NCBI GenBank assembly: GCA_003117195.1
Contig: BDSI01000017.1
Location: 1,229,362-1,293,361, forward strand
Reading direction: 5' to 3'
Length of the DNA: 64,000 bases
Source of the DNA: Eudorina sp. 2006-703-Eu-15
Lineage: Eukaryota > Chlorophyta > Chlorophyceae > Chlamydomonadales > Volvocaceae
The notes under the pieces are model-generated. The model made no database searches. It worked only from the letters and a program-made list of their open reading frames with translations, and had not been told where the DNA came from. A program made the translations under genes and the position numbers. Every line of letters begins with the position of its first letter. The first letter of the stretch is position 1. Shown one piece after another: positions 51,428-63,901 of the stretch.

Positions 51428-52853
51428 GGCCCCGCGCAGCTTGGATGGATGCACAGAAACCGGTTGAGGGGCGGTTCGCGCGCGTCGGACGAGTCGGTGT
51501 CAGAGCCTCTGGCCTCAGAACTGAAGGGCTGCCTAGCTGCTGCTCCGTTGCTTTGGCTTTCACGGCCTTTGCTTTAGAGCAGCGCACCAAGTCCTGCGAG
51601 ATAACCCGCGGTGTGAGCACCTCACTGGGGGAGCGTCGTCCTTGCAGGTACTACACACGACGAATGCTGAGCGCCATGGCCGGCGGTTTGGGGAGGACTC
51701 CTTCATATCCGTGATCAAGGTTGCGAGTTTAAAATAATGTCTCGGTCCGCTAGGTTTGCCGACGGCCGATGACGTCGAGCGTCAGCCGACCCGTGACTTC
51801 CGTGATGGTCATCCTGTGAAGACCTGCCCGGACCTGAATCCACGACAGCAACGATCAAATAATAACACTTGACTCTCAAAAGAACTGCCTGTCGCATTTG
51901 ACGCAGATATGTTGAATCGGCGCATCGAGGCTGTCGCGGTGCGTCGAACATACAACTAAGCGTCATGGTGTGTCAGTAATGTGTCGGGATGCGACGTGAA
52001 TCGTGAAGGACAGCGCCGCGTTGGAGCGCTCTCACAAAGTAAACCACCGAAGCAAAGCTGTATGTATCAGGGTAGCGGCCGTGGAATGTGTGTGCTTCCG
52101 TTCTTTTGCTGCTCGGCGCGCGGCCCGTCGGGATCCCGTCGGCCCGTCGGGATCGTGTAGGGACCCGTCAGAACAATAGCGCCGCAATCAAGGTGTTTCC
52201 TGGCTGCTGCAAAATACGAATTGTCCCGTCATATGCATTCATCGATGGACCGCGTACCGGGTGGGCAACAGTCAGGTCGCTTTCGCCCACGCTCGAAGGA
52301 TTAACAGCGTAACTCCAAAAGGCATTACCGGTTACGTACCTACCTACCAGGAGAGGCCCCAGATAAAGGGCTCGCCATCAATCAGGCATCAACACTCACA
52401 CAGTCCCAACGCTGCAAATGAAAGCAGGGCCGCAAAACGCCAACCCATCCAGTCACCAAGCACGCAAAAAGATGCTTGATGAATCGCGTTGGGCACCCTA
52501 GCGCCGCCACGGGGGCGAATTCATGGTTTGCTTTTGAAAACCCAATTCCGGAACGTCGCATTATTGCAGAGCGTCCTCCGGAAGGCCGCAGGAAGGCAGG
52601 ACACCCCTTCACGGGACGAAAAAGCAAGGGGCCACGTGCGCCGTCGGTGTCCATGTCTCCTCTTTGGGCTTGATGGGTTGATTGGCGCGAGAGACGACTG
52701 TACGGCCTGCGTGGGACCTGATCGCAACCGGAATACTCCGCGATGCGACTGCATCCTGCGGTTCCTGACAACCCTCTACGACACGCGGGCAGGTAGGGCC
52801 TTGCCGTACTGTCTGTCCACTCACGTCTCAAAACGTGGCGCATCCTGCCTGAT

Positions 52854-52950
52854 GACTTGACTGGTCTGACCACCTTGATGATCTCACTTGACCTGACATA
52901 ACTTGACATGACCCGACTTGACCTGACTTTACCCGACTCATGACCCTTGA
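52854..52950. repeat. Degenerate (ttgacctgac)n tandem repeat
   Basis: About nine imperfect copies of a decamer near ttgacctgac or ttgacatgac run in tandem through about 97 bases. It lies between copies C and D. Confidence 0.7.
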
Positions 52951-53277
52951 GCCCCAGTGCGTAACCCGAACTCCAGCAAGAAACGACGGGCAGAGTATGT
53001 CCTATACGGTATACCAGACCCGTCCGCAGCGCTCATGATGTGCCCCTCGCAAGCCAGTAACCACTGCGACAGGCGCGGAGACGCGAAGGCAGTCCGGACA
53101 CCGACTGGCGACGGTACCGAGTAAGTGTGGCGGTACAGACAGACACGGTAGGTGGTGGCAGGGACCGCACGGGCACCTGCTGCCGTTCGCTGTCCGTCCC
53201 AACAGCGCATGTTGGGCAGACATGCTTGGGTTGGGTTGGTGCTGAATCAACCCGTTGCGATGACTGTGTGCCTGGCG

Positions 53278-53400
53278 GGACCGACCGACAGACCTATAGA
53301 CAGACGCACGGACAGAGAGACGGACGCACGGACGGACGTACGGATTGGCGCAAGGACAGACGCACGGACGGACAGACAGACAAACAGAAACGGAGGCAGG
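53278..53400. repeat. (GACG/GACA)n microsatellite-like stretch
   Basis: A run dominated by gacagac, gacgcacg and gacggac phrases, imperfect throughout. Frames across it read as Arg/Thr/Asp/Gly-rich text and are not genes. Confidence 0.75.
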
Positions 53401-53781
53401 CGAAGACAGAGGTGTATATCGCACGCGCGCTCGCAGCTACCCTATCCTTTGGCTAGCACCAGATAGATCTTCGACTCTTTGACTTCCCTTTCGTTCATGC
53501 GCCGAACCTCTGCGATTTCGCCAGGCCCCTCAAGCTCCCTGAGTGCTACCGTATGTTGCTGAGCACCGACGAATCTCTCTCATTGCGAGTCAACACGACT
53601 GACCTGGTCGGAGGCAGCCCCCACGGCAGCTGGCAACGACTGGCAACAGCCCAGACTACCGTACCAAGGCTGACCGATTCAGCCTACCCAGGCATTCCTG
53701 CGCCCAGGTACCCCACAATTGCAAAGCCCCTGCCCATGCTCATGTGCAGTTGCAGAGGCCCGTTCCCCCTCAGTTGGCCTC

Positions 53782-56700
53782 CTACTTGTCACACGGGGCA
53801 CAAAGGGCCAGGACCGCCGCCGTGTTGCCCGCCACACGCAGCGCCGACCGTGCAAGCCGCGAGGTCTTGATTGGGGCCGGTTCTGCTGCCTCCGCTCCAG
53901 ACTGCCCATTGGCCTCCGCTCCAGACTGCCCATTGGCCTCGCTGACCCCTTCCCTGCTGGCTCCGCTTCCAGCCCCGTCTTCAGCCCCGTTCGCGGCCCT
54001 GTCAGCACTGCCCACCGCGCCCTTCTCCCGCAGCGCCTCCACCTCCAGCAAAAGCTCCTCTGCCAACTCCGACAACCGAGCCGCTGCATGGCCCATCGCC
54101 CGCAGCAGCGGCTGCGCGGTGGTGGCGGCGACGGTAGTATAGCCCGTGCCAAATGCCGTACTGGTGTAGGAGCCGCTGCGTAGGTCGTAATGTCTCCGGA
54201 AGGCCGCGTCCCAGGAGTCGGGTTGCGGCGGCGCCTCAAAGGCCCACTGCACCTGCAGATCCACCTCCGGCGGCTCCGACCGTGGTTTGCCATAGGTTTT
54301 GCCGCGAAAGTTGTAGTACAGCTTCAGCAGCGGCGCTGACCCAAGTCTTCCCACATCGGCGGCAAGTTGTGAGAGCAGGAAGCTCGGAAGGATGGGGATC
54401 AGCGGCTGTGATGCCGGGCCTGTGATCGCCCGCTGGGGCTGCAGGCAGCCGATGATGCAGTTGAGCACACCCCCGAGGATTGCAGCCCGGTGCGGCCGAG
54501 ACAGGGTGTCGGTCGGGTCGTCCGCTACGGCCGCTGCGCACTGCAGCGCGGCGGTGGCCAGCTGCAGCAGCCCCCTGATGAGCTCCTGCATGTCACTGCT
54601 GGCGTCGGTGGGAGCCACCCGTGACCACAGCGACAGGGTAACCACGGCCGCGAGCTCGGCAGCTTCATAGGGTTTCAGCAGCTGCTGCTGCTGCTGCTGC
54701 TGTTTCTTCGGCTGCTTCTCCTTCGGCTGTTTTTCTTTTTGCAGTTCCTCCTTCGCCGGCTTTTCCTTGGGCTCATGCTTGGTGCCGTGCTCCTGCCCCG
54801 GCTGACCAGCTGCCTGCTGGCCCTTGGCACCGCCGCTGCTGTCCTTGACTGAGCCCGCAAGCGTGTTGACGATGGCTTTCAGATCACTGCAGGCGTGCGA
54901 GAGGGCGGAGAGAGCGACACGCAGAAGGTAGCAAAACATGTTTCAACGTGCGTGGCTTGATACCGTATTTCACGTCTCCCTTGAGAGACCGCCTCCAAGT
55001 GTAGATGTACCACGCTGCCGCCATACGCCGGGCGCGCGCGGCCTATACAGCCTGTAGTACACGCCACGCCCTGTGGCACATCGTCACGGCAGATGCGCAC
55101 CACGCATCGCACCACCCGCAACCCCCCTGTGAGCTCGGGGGCAGTGCAGATGGGTGCACCTCTCACGCCCAGACAACCGACACATAGCGTTTGAGCTCGA
55201 CTCGGCTGGAGTGACGGCATGTCGATGGAAACGGCAAAACGCAGCCATGCGCACAGCGGTGGTTTCCCGGCCGTGACGACGGCACGGTCACAAGGACGCG
55301 GCGAGTCACTTGACGTTGCCCGCCTGAGCCCTAACCGGACTCCCCACTCGACGGCGCTGTGTGTTTACACATTTGCAGTTTTAGCCAGTGCCCAATGTTC
55401 GCGTTCTTGATGTACGCATTGCTGTGCTAGGAGCCCAGGCTTGGCGAGGCGTCGCGCCATTTTCCTTTAGTAATGTGTCGTTGGTGAAACCTCCTGACCA
55501 TGATTTATTAAGGCGTTATCGCCGTCAAAACCTTCGATTAAGTTCACTGAAATATATGGGGGGTCGTCTAATGGGAAAGACACTGGCATTCTGTCCCGAG
55601 ATCGGCGGTTCGAATCCCCGTCCCCTCACCGCCGTGTGATTAGGCGGGTCTGGCGCGGTTTCCAGGAGAGGCAGTCCTGGCGCGCTGGTAACCTGGTGTA
55701 GTGGCCGGTATGGCTGCGTGACCCCCCCCCCCGGGTGATGGAGGATGGGTGCGCAGTCCTTGGTAGGGGTTGATGAGACGAGGCACCTACGAGCTATCTG
55801 GGCCCGTTGGAACACCCGGTCGGGATACGGGTCCACCTTGTCACGGTTAATTAATTAATATATAGCCCTGACTCCCTTTGTTTCTTCAGCCAGTGCAATA
55901 TATCAAATAGTGCATTTTCGGCTGTCTGGTGCACTTTTCCAAGTCTGCCACGTGTCCAGCTGCGCACCTGATGCCGTACTTGGCCCATCGGTCCGCGGGC
56001 GGGGCGAGCTGCAGGCCCAGCGTGAGGCACCTGACACCCCATTCGTCCAGCTCGCCGAACAGCTTGGCGGCGCCACCCGCCCCGCCACCCGCGCCCATCA
56101 GCAATTGCGGAATGAGGCCGTCCGCCACCTCGGCAGCACTCAGCCAGGAGGCCCTCTGCACCGCTTCGCTCTGCCGTGTCGCCCAATGCAGCACGTAGTA
56201 CGCGAGCTCTGCCGCGGCCAGGACCAGCCTGCCCGGGTACCTGGTCACATCGCCGTCCTGCTTAGCCACCGATGCGAAGAGACCTCCCCAATCGGCACCC
56301 GGCTGCTTGCCGGCCAGCACGCCGACCGCCGCCGCCGTCAGCGCAGGCGCCTGCCGCAGCAGCTGCTCCATCGTAATCGCGCGTTCCAGACGGAGGTCCG
56401 TTGCGAAGAAGCACAGCATCTCCGCGGTCGCCCCGTCCGGGAAGTCCGTCGCACCGGCGTCCCCCAGCAGGGACTGGGCGGCGCGCAGCAGCGCGCTCGC
56501 TGCGCCCGGCTGCCTCTGAATCTCGGACTCCACGGCGTCGACGGTGTATACCGTCGACTCGCTGCCATCTGCGACCCTGTGGGTCAGGCTGGTCAGCACC
56601 AGCAGGCACCGTAGGGCCCGTTTGGCGTCCTCCGGGTGCCCGCTCTGTATCACGCGGAGGAGCGGCCGGACATGCCGGGGGTGCAGCCCGACGACGTGGC

Positions 56701-58531
56701 ACTCCGAGGCGCCGGCGACGCACGACTCGACGACATCCGACAGACACGAGAAGGCGCCGCGGGCGGCCTCTGGCGGCTGCTCCCCCGCCGCCCGGCCGTC
56801 GCTGCGGCCATCATCATCCGCCCGCGCCGCTGGAGCCTTGGAGGTCTCGTCGGCATCGCCAGGGCTGTCGGGCGCGTCTCCGTCGCCGCCACCAGTCTGC
56901 GGCCCCGAGCTCTGGGTGCCTGGCGCAGTCGCAGCGGACCGACCGCCGAGCTGGGCACTGCCCCCTACGTCCAAGGCATCAAGCAGCGCCGCGACGGCAC
57001 CCGGGAACTGCACCACCGCCGCGGCCGCAGCTGCTCGGTCCTCCGCCCCCGGGCCGTGCCGTACCACCGTCGACAGCGCGGACAGCACCTCCGGGCCCCC
57101 GAGGCCGCCGGCGATGACAGCCGCCAGAGACCCGGCGGCCTGCTGGAGCTGAGAGGGGCTCAGCAGGTGCAGCGCGGGGCCCTGGAGTACGGCAGCGGCC
57201 GCAGCCGCGAGGGCTGCGCGCTGGTCCGGGTCCTCCTCCACCGCTGCCGCCGCCGCCGCAGCAGCAAGGTCCTCCTCTGCTGAAGCCCGCCGTCCCTGCC
57301 CCGCGTCGGCCTTTCTGTCACCCACTGCCCCTTTCACGGCTTGCTCCCCGTCAGCGGCCCCCGGCGCCGACTTAACCTGGCCATCTGCCCTTGTTGAAGC
57401 CTTGGCGACGGCGGTGATGTTGTTGACGCAGCGAACCAGGGCTTCACGAAGGATCTGCTCCGTAGCGCCGCCCTGATGGGAGGGAGCGAGTCCACCGGAC
57501 GCAGTCAACCGAAGCAAGCACCCGACACACGCACCCGACACACGCACCCGACACAAGCACCCGACACAAGCACCCGGGCGGGCGACCCATCCGAGTGGCC
57601 CCCCTTCCTCATGCGCGACGAGACGAGACAGACCGCGATCAAAGGAACCTCAGTGCCCTGGAGTCCTCCCGACATGCCGACACCTGCTTTGTTGAATCGG
57701 AGAATCGCGCTCTGCCCGAATGGCGTGCGAATGACCAGGCTGGATAGGCGGGGTATGTGGAACCGCTCAGGTCTCCCTGACACTTCCCTATGATAGCCGT
57801 GGCCTGCCCGGGCCCAGTACGCCCACTCGACACAAAGGTATGGTTACTCCAGGGGGTACATCCATACTCCATCTGGGAGCACTGCGCCCAGGTGCTGCCC
57901 CATACCATACAATGCCGTACTGATCCGTACCTTTGCCTGCCATGCCTCGTCGTCAGCCACTTTGAAGAGCGCCGCCGCCGCCGCCGCCAGCGCCTCCGCG
58001 CAGTCCGTGAGCTCGATGATGCGGCAGAGGCGGCGGATCACCAGCTGGTTGTCCACGGCGGGTCGTAGCTTGCGGTGCGTACACAGCCCCACCAGCGACA
58101 GGGCCGCACTCCGCTGCCGCTGGGGGCCGCTGGTGCCGATACCCAGAACCTCCAGGCACAGAGCGATGGACTGCGGGGGAGGGGCGGGCGGAGCAGCGGG
58201 CGGGCGGGAGGGAGGCTGCAAGAGTGAGATGGATGCGATGGCAATGGATAATAGGCGCGGCACGGCAGGATAGGACATAGGAGCGGGACAAGTCGATCGA
58301 TATTCACATGTTTCAGTACTGTTAAGACAGGTGCAATTTGCGGATTTAAATAAATCTGTTTAAAAAACAAGTCGGTTGTGTGCGCACCGGCGAGAGGCTG
58401 GCCCGGCCCTCTAGCACCAGATTCGGCAAGCGGCCCTCGCTCATCGCCTGTTGCATAAGCGCCTGAGCGCTGGGACGTGGGACATCTAGCAGGCTGAAAG
58501 TGTCGCTTTCGCTGTCGGAGTGGTACGCCAT
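53782..58531 (-). CDS. Armadillo-like family copy D, 997 residues
   Basis: Four minus-strand exons: 58531-58388, 58170-57931, 57472-55968, 54886-53782, phases 0, 0, 2, sum 2994 nt with a single terminal stop. This is the longest and least damaged copy. The ATG at 58531 gives MAYHSDSESDTFSLLD, matching C. Exon 2 (residues 49-128) is the conserved block. Exon 3 holds VLQGPALHLLSPSQLQQAAG and GLGGPEVLSALSTVVRHGPG. Exon 4 starts with a copy-specific Lys/Glu/Gln-rich insert (KEELQKEKQPKEK, then seven Gln), then VLNCIIGCLQPQRAITGPAS, LKLYYNF and VQWAFEAPPQPDSWDAAF, and ends with an 8-codon tandem duplication (ANGQSGAE). Repeated Leu/Ala-rich helices suggest an armadillo/HEAT-like scaffold, but no named family is recognised. 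Intron 3 holds a SINE-like element. Confidence 0.8.
53891..53938 (-). repeat. 24-bp tandem duplication in copy D exon 4
   Basis: A 24-bp unit is present twice exactly (53891-53914, 53915-53938). It is in frame and adds eight residues (ANGQSGAE) near the C-terminus. It is absent from the other copies. Confidence 0.9.
55558..55856 (+). mobile_element. Candidate tRNA-derived SINE in copy D intron 3
   Basis: The first ~70 bases are tRNA-like. An A-box-like tcgtctaatgg lies at 55564-55574 and an exact B-box ggttcgaatcc at 55607-55617, about 33 bp apart, as in class III promoters. A seven-base acceptor-type pairing (tgggggg with cccctca) and a D-stem (gtct with agac) can form, but the anticodon and T stems pair poorly, so a working tRNA is unlikely. 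About 230 bp of unrelated body follow, ending in an AT-rich ttaattaa tail. aatatat flanks it at 55551-55557 and 55857-55863, a possible 7-bp target duplication, although AT-rich flanks make that weaker. It is opposite in orientation to the host gene. Confidence 0.5.
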
Positions 58532-58675
58532 CTCGCTTGGGCTCGCAAGCTTATTCTGCACCAGCTTTCTCTGACGTATGTATCAATTTACGTCAATGGA
58601 GCGATGGCTGCATTCACCGATCTGCGTTCTACCTAGGCTTTCGGAGTTGCACGGGCGTGATCACTTCATTAAGAG

Positions 58676-58724
58676 TTTACAATAATATTACAGTTTACAA
58701 TAGTAGTAGTTTACAATAATATTA
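58676..58724. repeat. 15-bp direct repeat in AT-rich patch
   Basis: tttacaataatatta occurs at 58676-58690 and 58710-58724, with a third partial copy (tttacaatagtag) between. It lies upstream of copy D. No element ends were recognised. Confidence 0.8.
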
Positions 58725-60581
58725 AGTAAATATTATAGATCTACTTTGTGGATAAACAGGACAATTTCATCGACGCAAAAGAGAGAAGCTGGGACCAGTT
58801 GGGCGAGCGCAAAAAGCTACAACAAATACATCTCTGTAAACCTTGACGAGATTCATGCAAGTGTTGTAGGTAATAAATTGTTACTATGCGGAATGGGGTG
58901 TTATGCGCGTTGCGAAGGGTAATAGAGGTAGGGTACGTGGGTCGTTGTTTGCGCGATCTGCGGAATCCACAGGCGGTTGGTACCTTACTTCGCACCAAAT
59001 CATTATTATGGTTTATGGATGTATGCATTTTTTATGAATTCAAATTTATTGCGAAATTAATTGGCAGGCCGGTAATAGCAGGGGCGATTAGGGCACGCAC
59101 CTTGCACCTGGGCCAGACTTGCAGAACTAAACGCAAATATCCAAACCCGTGCTATAAAACATTAAGTTGAAGGGTAATGCTACTGTTCAGAGTATGTGCT
59201 GGTCAGGGTCAAGGTCAGGGTGACCAGGGGCTACTTCTTTTCCGCCTGGAAGCGTTTTCGCAATCCTGGCGCGCACACAGGATGTGAGCAGGTTCGCAGA
59301 ACTGCCAATAATCCCACGAGCGGTAGATGCGGACGACGTCGCAACCGCGTAGTGCCGGTGGGATCTGCGGCATCGTCCTGGGAGCCGGGGACAGCCACTC
59401 GGTGTTGCTGCAGCTGGCCAGGCGGCCTGTCGGTTGGGGCCGAGCCAGATCACGGCTGCGACGCGTTTAGTCCGTCTGTGCATACACGTCTGCGGAAGTG
59501 CCGTACGTCGGCCCAGCAACAGACGGCACTGCAACACTGCACGCCACACGGTAGGCAAGCTCGCCGCGTCGTGCCTGGCAACCTCGCTTTCTGCACTTGG
59601 CGGGACGGTGCAATCGAAGCGGGGCCTTGTTTAGGATATGTTGGCGTCGGGGGCGGAAGGGTAAACAGGACACCTTGATTAGCACGGTGGATGGCGGAGA
59701 TGTCCTTCCACAGACGATCCGTGCGTATGCTCCCGCTCAGCAGCTCTCGCAGCGCAGCCCTGCCTTCAGTGATCAGCGCATTACCATACCTTTTGAGGGT
59801 CCGGGTCCCCTGTCCTAGCGGATGTGATCTGCAGGGCTCCAGGAGGGGCGGACATCTGAGAGGCCCCTGCGGCGATGCCGTCACTGAACCTCGCCCCTGC
59901 AGCCGGCGTGGGGCCACAGCCCGAAGGAACGTGTAGCGACTCCGGTACGGGCGCACCCCGCAGGCACTTGCGTGTCCTGCGGCGCGCTTGCCCTGATGGT
60001 ACCCCGCAAATTCGGAACGCGGGCTGCAGCGCGGAGGAGTGCAGATGGATGCCCAAGGACAGGGCACAACTACGAGGTGTGAGGGTGCACTGCAACGCCG
60101 AGATCAGGTCTCCGCATTGGATTTCCGATAACCCGTCCACACCTGGGATTGGATGTGGCGCCAATTTCGTTCGGTACACATCCACCTCTTCAAACCTATG
60201 TTCTGCGGCCCTAGCGAACGGCGCGTCTCCCATTACATTACATTATATGCATGGTCGTGATACGAGTTCAAAATTGAGGTTCCAGAGTCATAGTTAAGCC
60301 CTCACCCGCTATTCAACACCGCCCAAAACATCATCTCCCGCATACAAACCTTTAAATCGCAACCGACTACACCAAACACACCCGCAGAAGAAACACGCAC
60401 TTAGAAGACACATGTAATCGTTTTCCTTCGCCACACATCAATCGAGATAAAACGGCACAATGACCGCCGAGATGAGTTCTCCCTTTTGAACACGGCGTGC
60501 ACTTGTCCTGATTCCATGGCGCACGACCCAAGTCGATCGATCAAACCGACGGCGGGACCGCACCCCTTCAAGGCCGGCGCG

Positions 60582-60647
60582 ACCCCGCCGCCGTGTCCGT
60601 GTCCACCGCAACAGACCCCGCCGCCGTGTCCGTGTCCACCGCAACAG
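60582..60647. repeat. 33-bp exact tandem duplication
   Basis: Two identical 33-bp units (60582-60614, 60615-60647), rich in ccgccg and gtgtccgt. Being a multiple of three, it reads as an 11-residue repeat in open frames on the minus strand, but nothing else supports a gene here. Confidence 0.9.
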
Positions 60648-63600
60648 ATGATATGGATGCAGTGCGCCCTGGTTGGGGGTCTTCAGAACGGGGCAGATAC
60701 ACCTCACACCTCAAGTATGTCGTCGTGACAGCCGAGCGCACAAAAGGGCAGCTGTGAAGGCGATGGTAAGCGAGCGAAATGACGCGGCAGTCGCTTGACA
60801 ACGCGGACAACGAAGCCCCTTAAGGACGTAAGATCACCACACTTTTAGACGCAAAAAATGTGCATGACGCCCCCCCTCCGCGCCAAAACTGGCAATGCTT
60901 GTACACGAAGTTCAAACGGACTCGGCCAGGTCGCAATCCACTTCATCAGTGGTCGCGCCGCCGTCTACTAGTCTTGTACAGTCGGAGGGATAATGCGCGC
61001 CCAGGTGTGGCATCAGGCTACGCGCGAACAGGGGCGGCAGGGGATTGGGAGAGAACGATCAACCCTTTCCGAAACCCCTCCCACACACACACCGGGCGGA
61101 GTTCCATTTGCACACACCATAGAACGCCGACGCCTGCGCACTGACAGACTGGTCAAAAGGTTGAAACACCGTGCCAGGGTACGTATGAATCAGGAACACC
61201 AGTCTTCGCCGTACATACGGGGGAATCAATTTGTTGGGCATTTATAGACATCACCATGTAGCCGCCAAGCGGCGGCAGCGCGGCTGCTCTGTACTATTTT
61301 CGCCATGTTCGTTCGACCGACCGAGGTTGTTGAAAGTTCTGGCACCAGAACACCAACGAAGCACACAACCACCACTCGAACTATGGACCCGCGCACACGC
61401 CTGCCTACGGCTCCTGAGAAATATAATCTGTACAGGCGAGCTTCCGAACCAGGGCCACCTGGCCGGTAACGACGCATCCACCCTACTACTGCCTGCTACG
61501 ACGACCTGAAGCAATGCGACCCCCAGCACGAGACAGCTCCGGGGCTTCGTCCCAGCCGAGGACTGGGCGGCTGTCCGCCGCCCACCCCGTCGCCCCTCGC
61601 CTGATGCCCTCAATGCCCTTAGTTACGTTAACAGCGCTCGCCGCCCGCCACTGCAGTCGAGTACCCACCAAGACGCCATCTCAAACTTGCGCTGCTCCAC
61701 CGATAGGACAGCCATGTATCAGGCTCTGACACCTATCCGTCGTCGGCCAGGTGCGCGCAAATCCAGACGCGCGCGTGTGCGCGGGATGAGGCACTGCCGC
61801 ACCGAGAGGGAACGCAGCGCAGTCGGGTCGGGTCGCCGAGGGACAAAGGTCGGTCAGAATTCACGCTGTAAAAATCTAAAGATCGATCCAGTGCTGTCAA
61901 GAGCATTCAACCCACGGAATGCCCGCCCGCTCCACACCAACACGCAATCCCACCTGCACTCGCAATCTTATGGAGCCAGCGGCAACGCACAGGACCGAAG
62001 CCATGCCAGTGCACCCTGACCCATTCTGTACTGTACTGCGTCACTGACGAATTGGTGACCTTCAGCGGAATCTCCGTGTGTCAGGGGCAGCGGCTCACAC
62101 CCTTTCACAAGGCCACCCGCGCACACCAGCTCTACCTATGGACCCGCGCAGGCCATTGAATCGTAATTAAAAAGGGACATACAGAGGAGGTCCACCTGGA
62201 AAGGCGAAGTGGCAAACTGATCTTACTGCATATGTGCACCCGCGTATGCACCCATTCGGTCAATGCATATGAGAGGAGCACGGACCATTATTGCCATGGC
62301 GATAAGCACCGCAGAGAAAAGAGCAACATACGCGGCGCGGCGAACTCGACATCCAACGCACCACCTGCTGACGCTCGTCCACACAGGCTGCCTGTTCTCG
62401 CGACACAACTGCGTTTCCGTACCGCAGCAGCGGTTGCCATGCATTGAAAAACAAGGACCCTCACATCTCCAACCGCGCTCGCGTCACCTGAGCCCGACCC
62501 GTTGCACATACACTTGAAGGAAGCCCTCTCTACAAACCTATGGAGAGACGACGAACCATGGCAAACCAATCTTTGACCTACGACCCCGGTTTCGGCCTAC
62601 ATGAACCTCTCAGCATTCCTGGCATGAGTTCAAAACGCTGTCATCCCCGACTCACAACACGACATGCAGGACAAACCCTTGCGACCGTGCTCGCATCACG
62701 CCGCAACAAGCACACGCCAGTCTGACAATGCAATACGTAATATGGCCGTTCCCGGGCTGCGGCCTACATTCCGGGACTATGTGCCCCCCGCATACACCGG
62801 GCGTCCCAGAACGACCGCGGGCCGCAGCCCAGGGAAGCGACGCCCCATGCCTTGCTTGCTTGGGGAAAGCCTGCCCATGAAGCTCGACACGACACGACAC
62901 ACCACGGCTCCACGACCATGTGAATGCAAAACTTTGCCTGCAGCTGCGAGCATCCAGTTCACTTTGAAGACGCCCTCCCTCATTGCGTCAATCTCCATTG
63001 CCAGGGCGGAAAGCGTTCCGGCGGGCAGCAGTATGGACGAATGAAAGCTCCAGGGCCCTATACAGGGCCCTTCACCGCTCCACGAGACCAAAGAGCTTGC
63101 CCCTGCTCAGCCTCCCGCAGACGCTATCCGTCACTGGTAATCACTATTCGATAGGCCGTACATCGCCCAAGGAGCACAAGCTCAGGCGGGCCTTGACAAC
63201 CCGCATCACTGGCTGGCCGGCGTCGCTGCCGCCATTTACGTAAGCAGAACAGAATTTCCCAAAGCACATGAACGCACTCAAGAGACCAAAACGACGGCGT
63301 ACCAGGTCTCAGTCCGTTACGGAACTGAACCCCCGAAGTTCGCCATATGAGGTCCAAAAAACAGAAGAGAGAAGAGGATCTGTGTTCAAGGATATCAGGG
63401 CACGCTGACAGCTGACACTGCGTAAATCGTCCGATATGCACGCTGCATGCAAGTCAGTACACGGCAACGCTTTGCGGCGGGGTGCACAGCCGCTATGGCA
63501 GCCAGCGCCCCACGCGCGCCCCTGCGCACCACTTGCAACATTACTTCCGTACTCCACCCTACACCGCCTGTGGCTGTGCCTGCATTGGTTCCTTGCAACA

Positions 63601-63901
63601 TGTGCCACAACATGTCAAAACCGCACAGGCTAAATGTCATTGCTTTTGCCGTAGGATCAGCAACATACACGACGCCCAGAAACCCATACATCGCCACCGA
63701 ACAGCCCTTCCCCAATCCCAGTGTTTGCGCAGCGCCAGCTCAGGCACCCGGGCCCGCTATGACACTAGCACGAACGCTAGTATGGTGACATCCAACAACG
63801 CCAGACGTAACTGCAAGTCGTGTACAAAACACTCAATTTTAAGTTCACAGCACATACAACCCAAGCTCGCCACTCAACAAACAGATACAAAATGACGAGA
63901 A

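Larger units (their letters stand above)
51428..53781. other. No gene between copies C and D
   Basis: This holds the upstream region of C and the downstream region of D. AT-rich sequence lies near 51030-51240 within intron 1 of C, not here. Two simple-repeat patches are listed separately. Overlapping frames near 52380-52910 on both strands have no motif that I recognise; the region could be a fragment of a dispersed repeat. Confidence 0.45.
58532..63901. other. 5.4 kb without a recognisable gene
   Basis: This begins with the upstream region of copy D. An AT-rich patch covers about 58640-59170. From 59200 on the sequence is ordinary in composition, with many short frames and no motif or plausible exon chain on either strand. 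The end (about 63000-63900) may be the 3' untranslated region of the minus-strand gene that starts beyond the window. Confidence 0.45.

Noticed and set aside
52382..52909. 175-codon minus-strand frame and overlapping plus-strand frames
   Set aside because: Frames are open on both strands with no recognisable domain and no splice continuation. A dispersed repeat fragment remains possible.
55557..55630. Functional tRNA gene
   Set aside because: Acceptor and D stems can pair, but the anticodon and T stems do not, and one extra base separates the T arm from the acceptor stem. A SINE head fits better.
59196..60297. Overlapping 140-205-codon frames on both strands
   Set aside because: No motif in any of them, and composition explains the openness.
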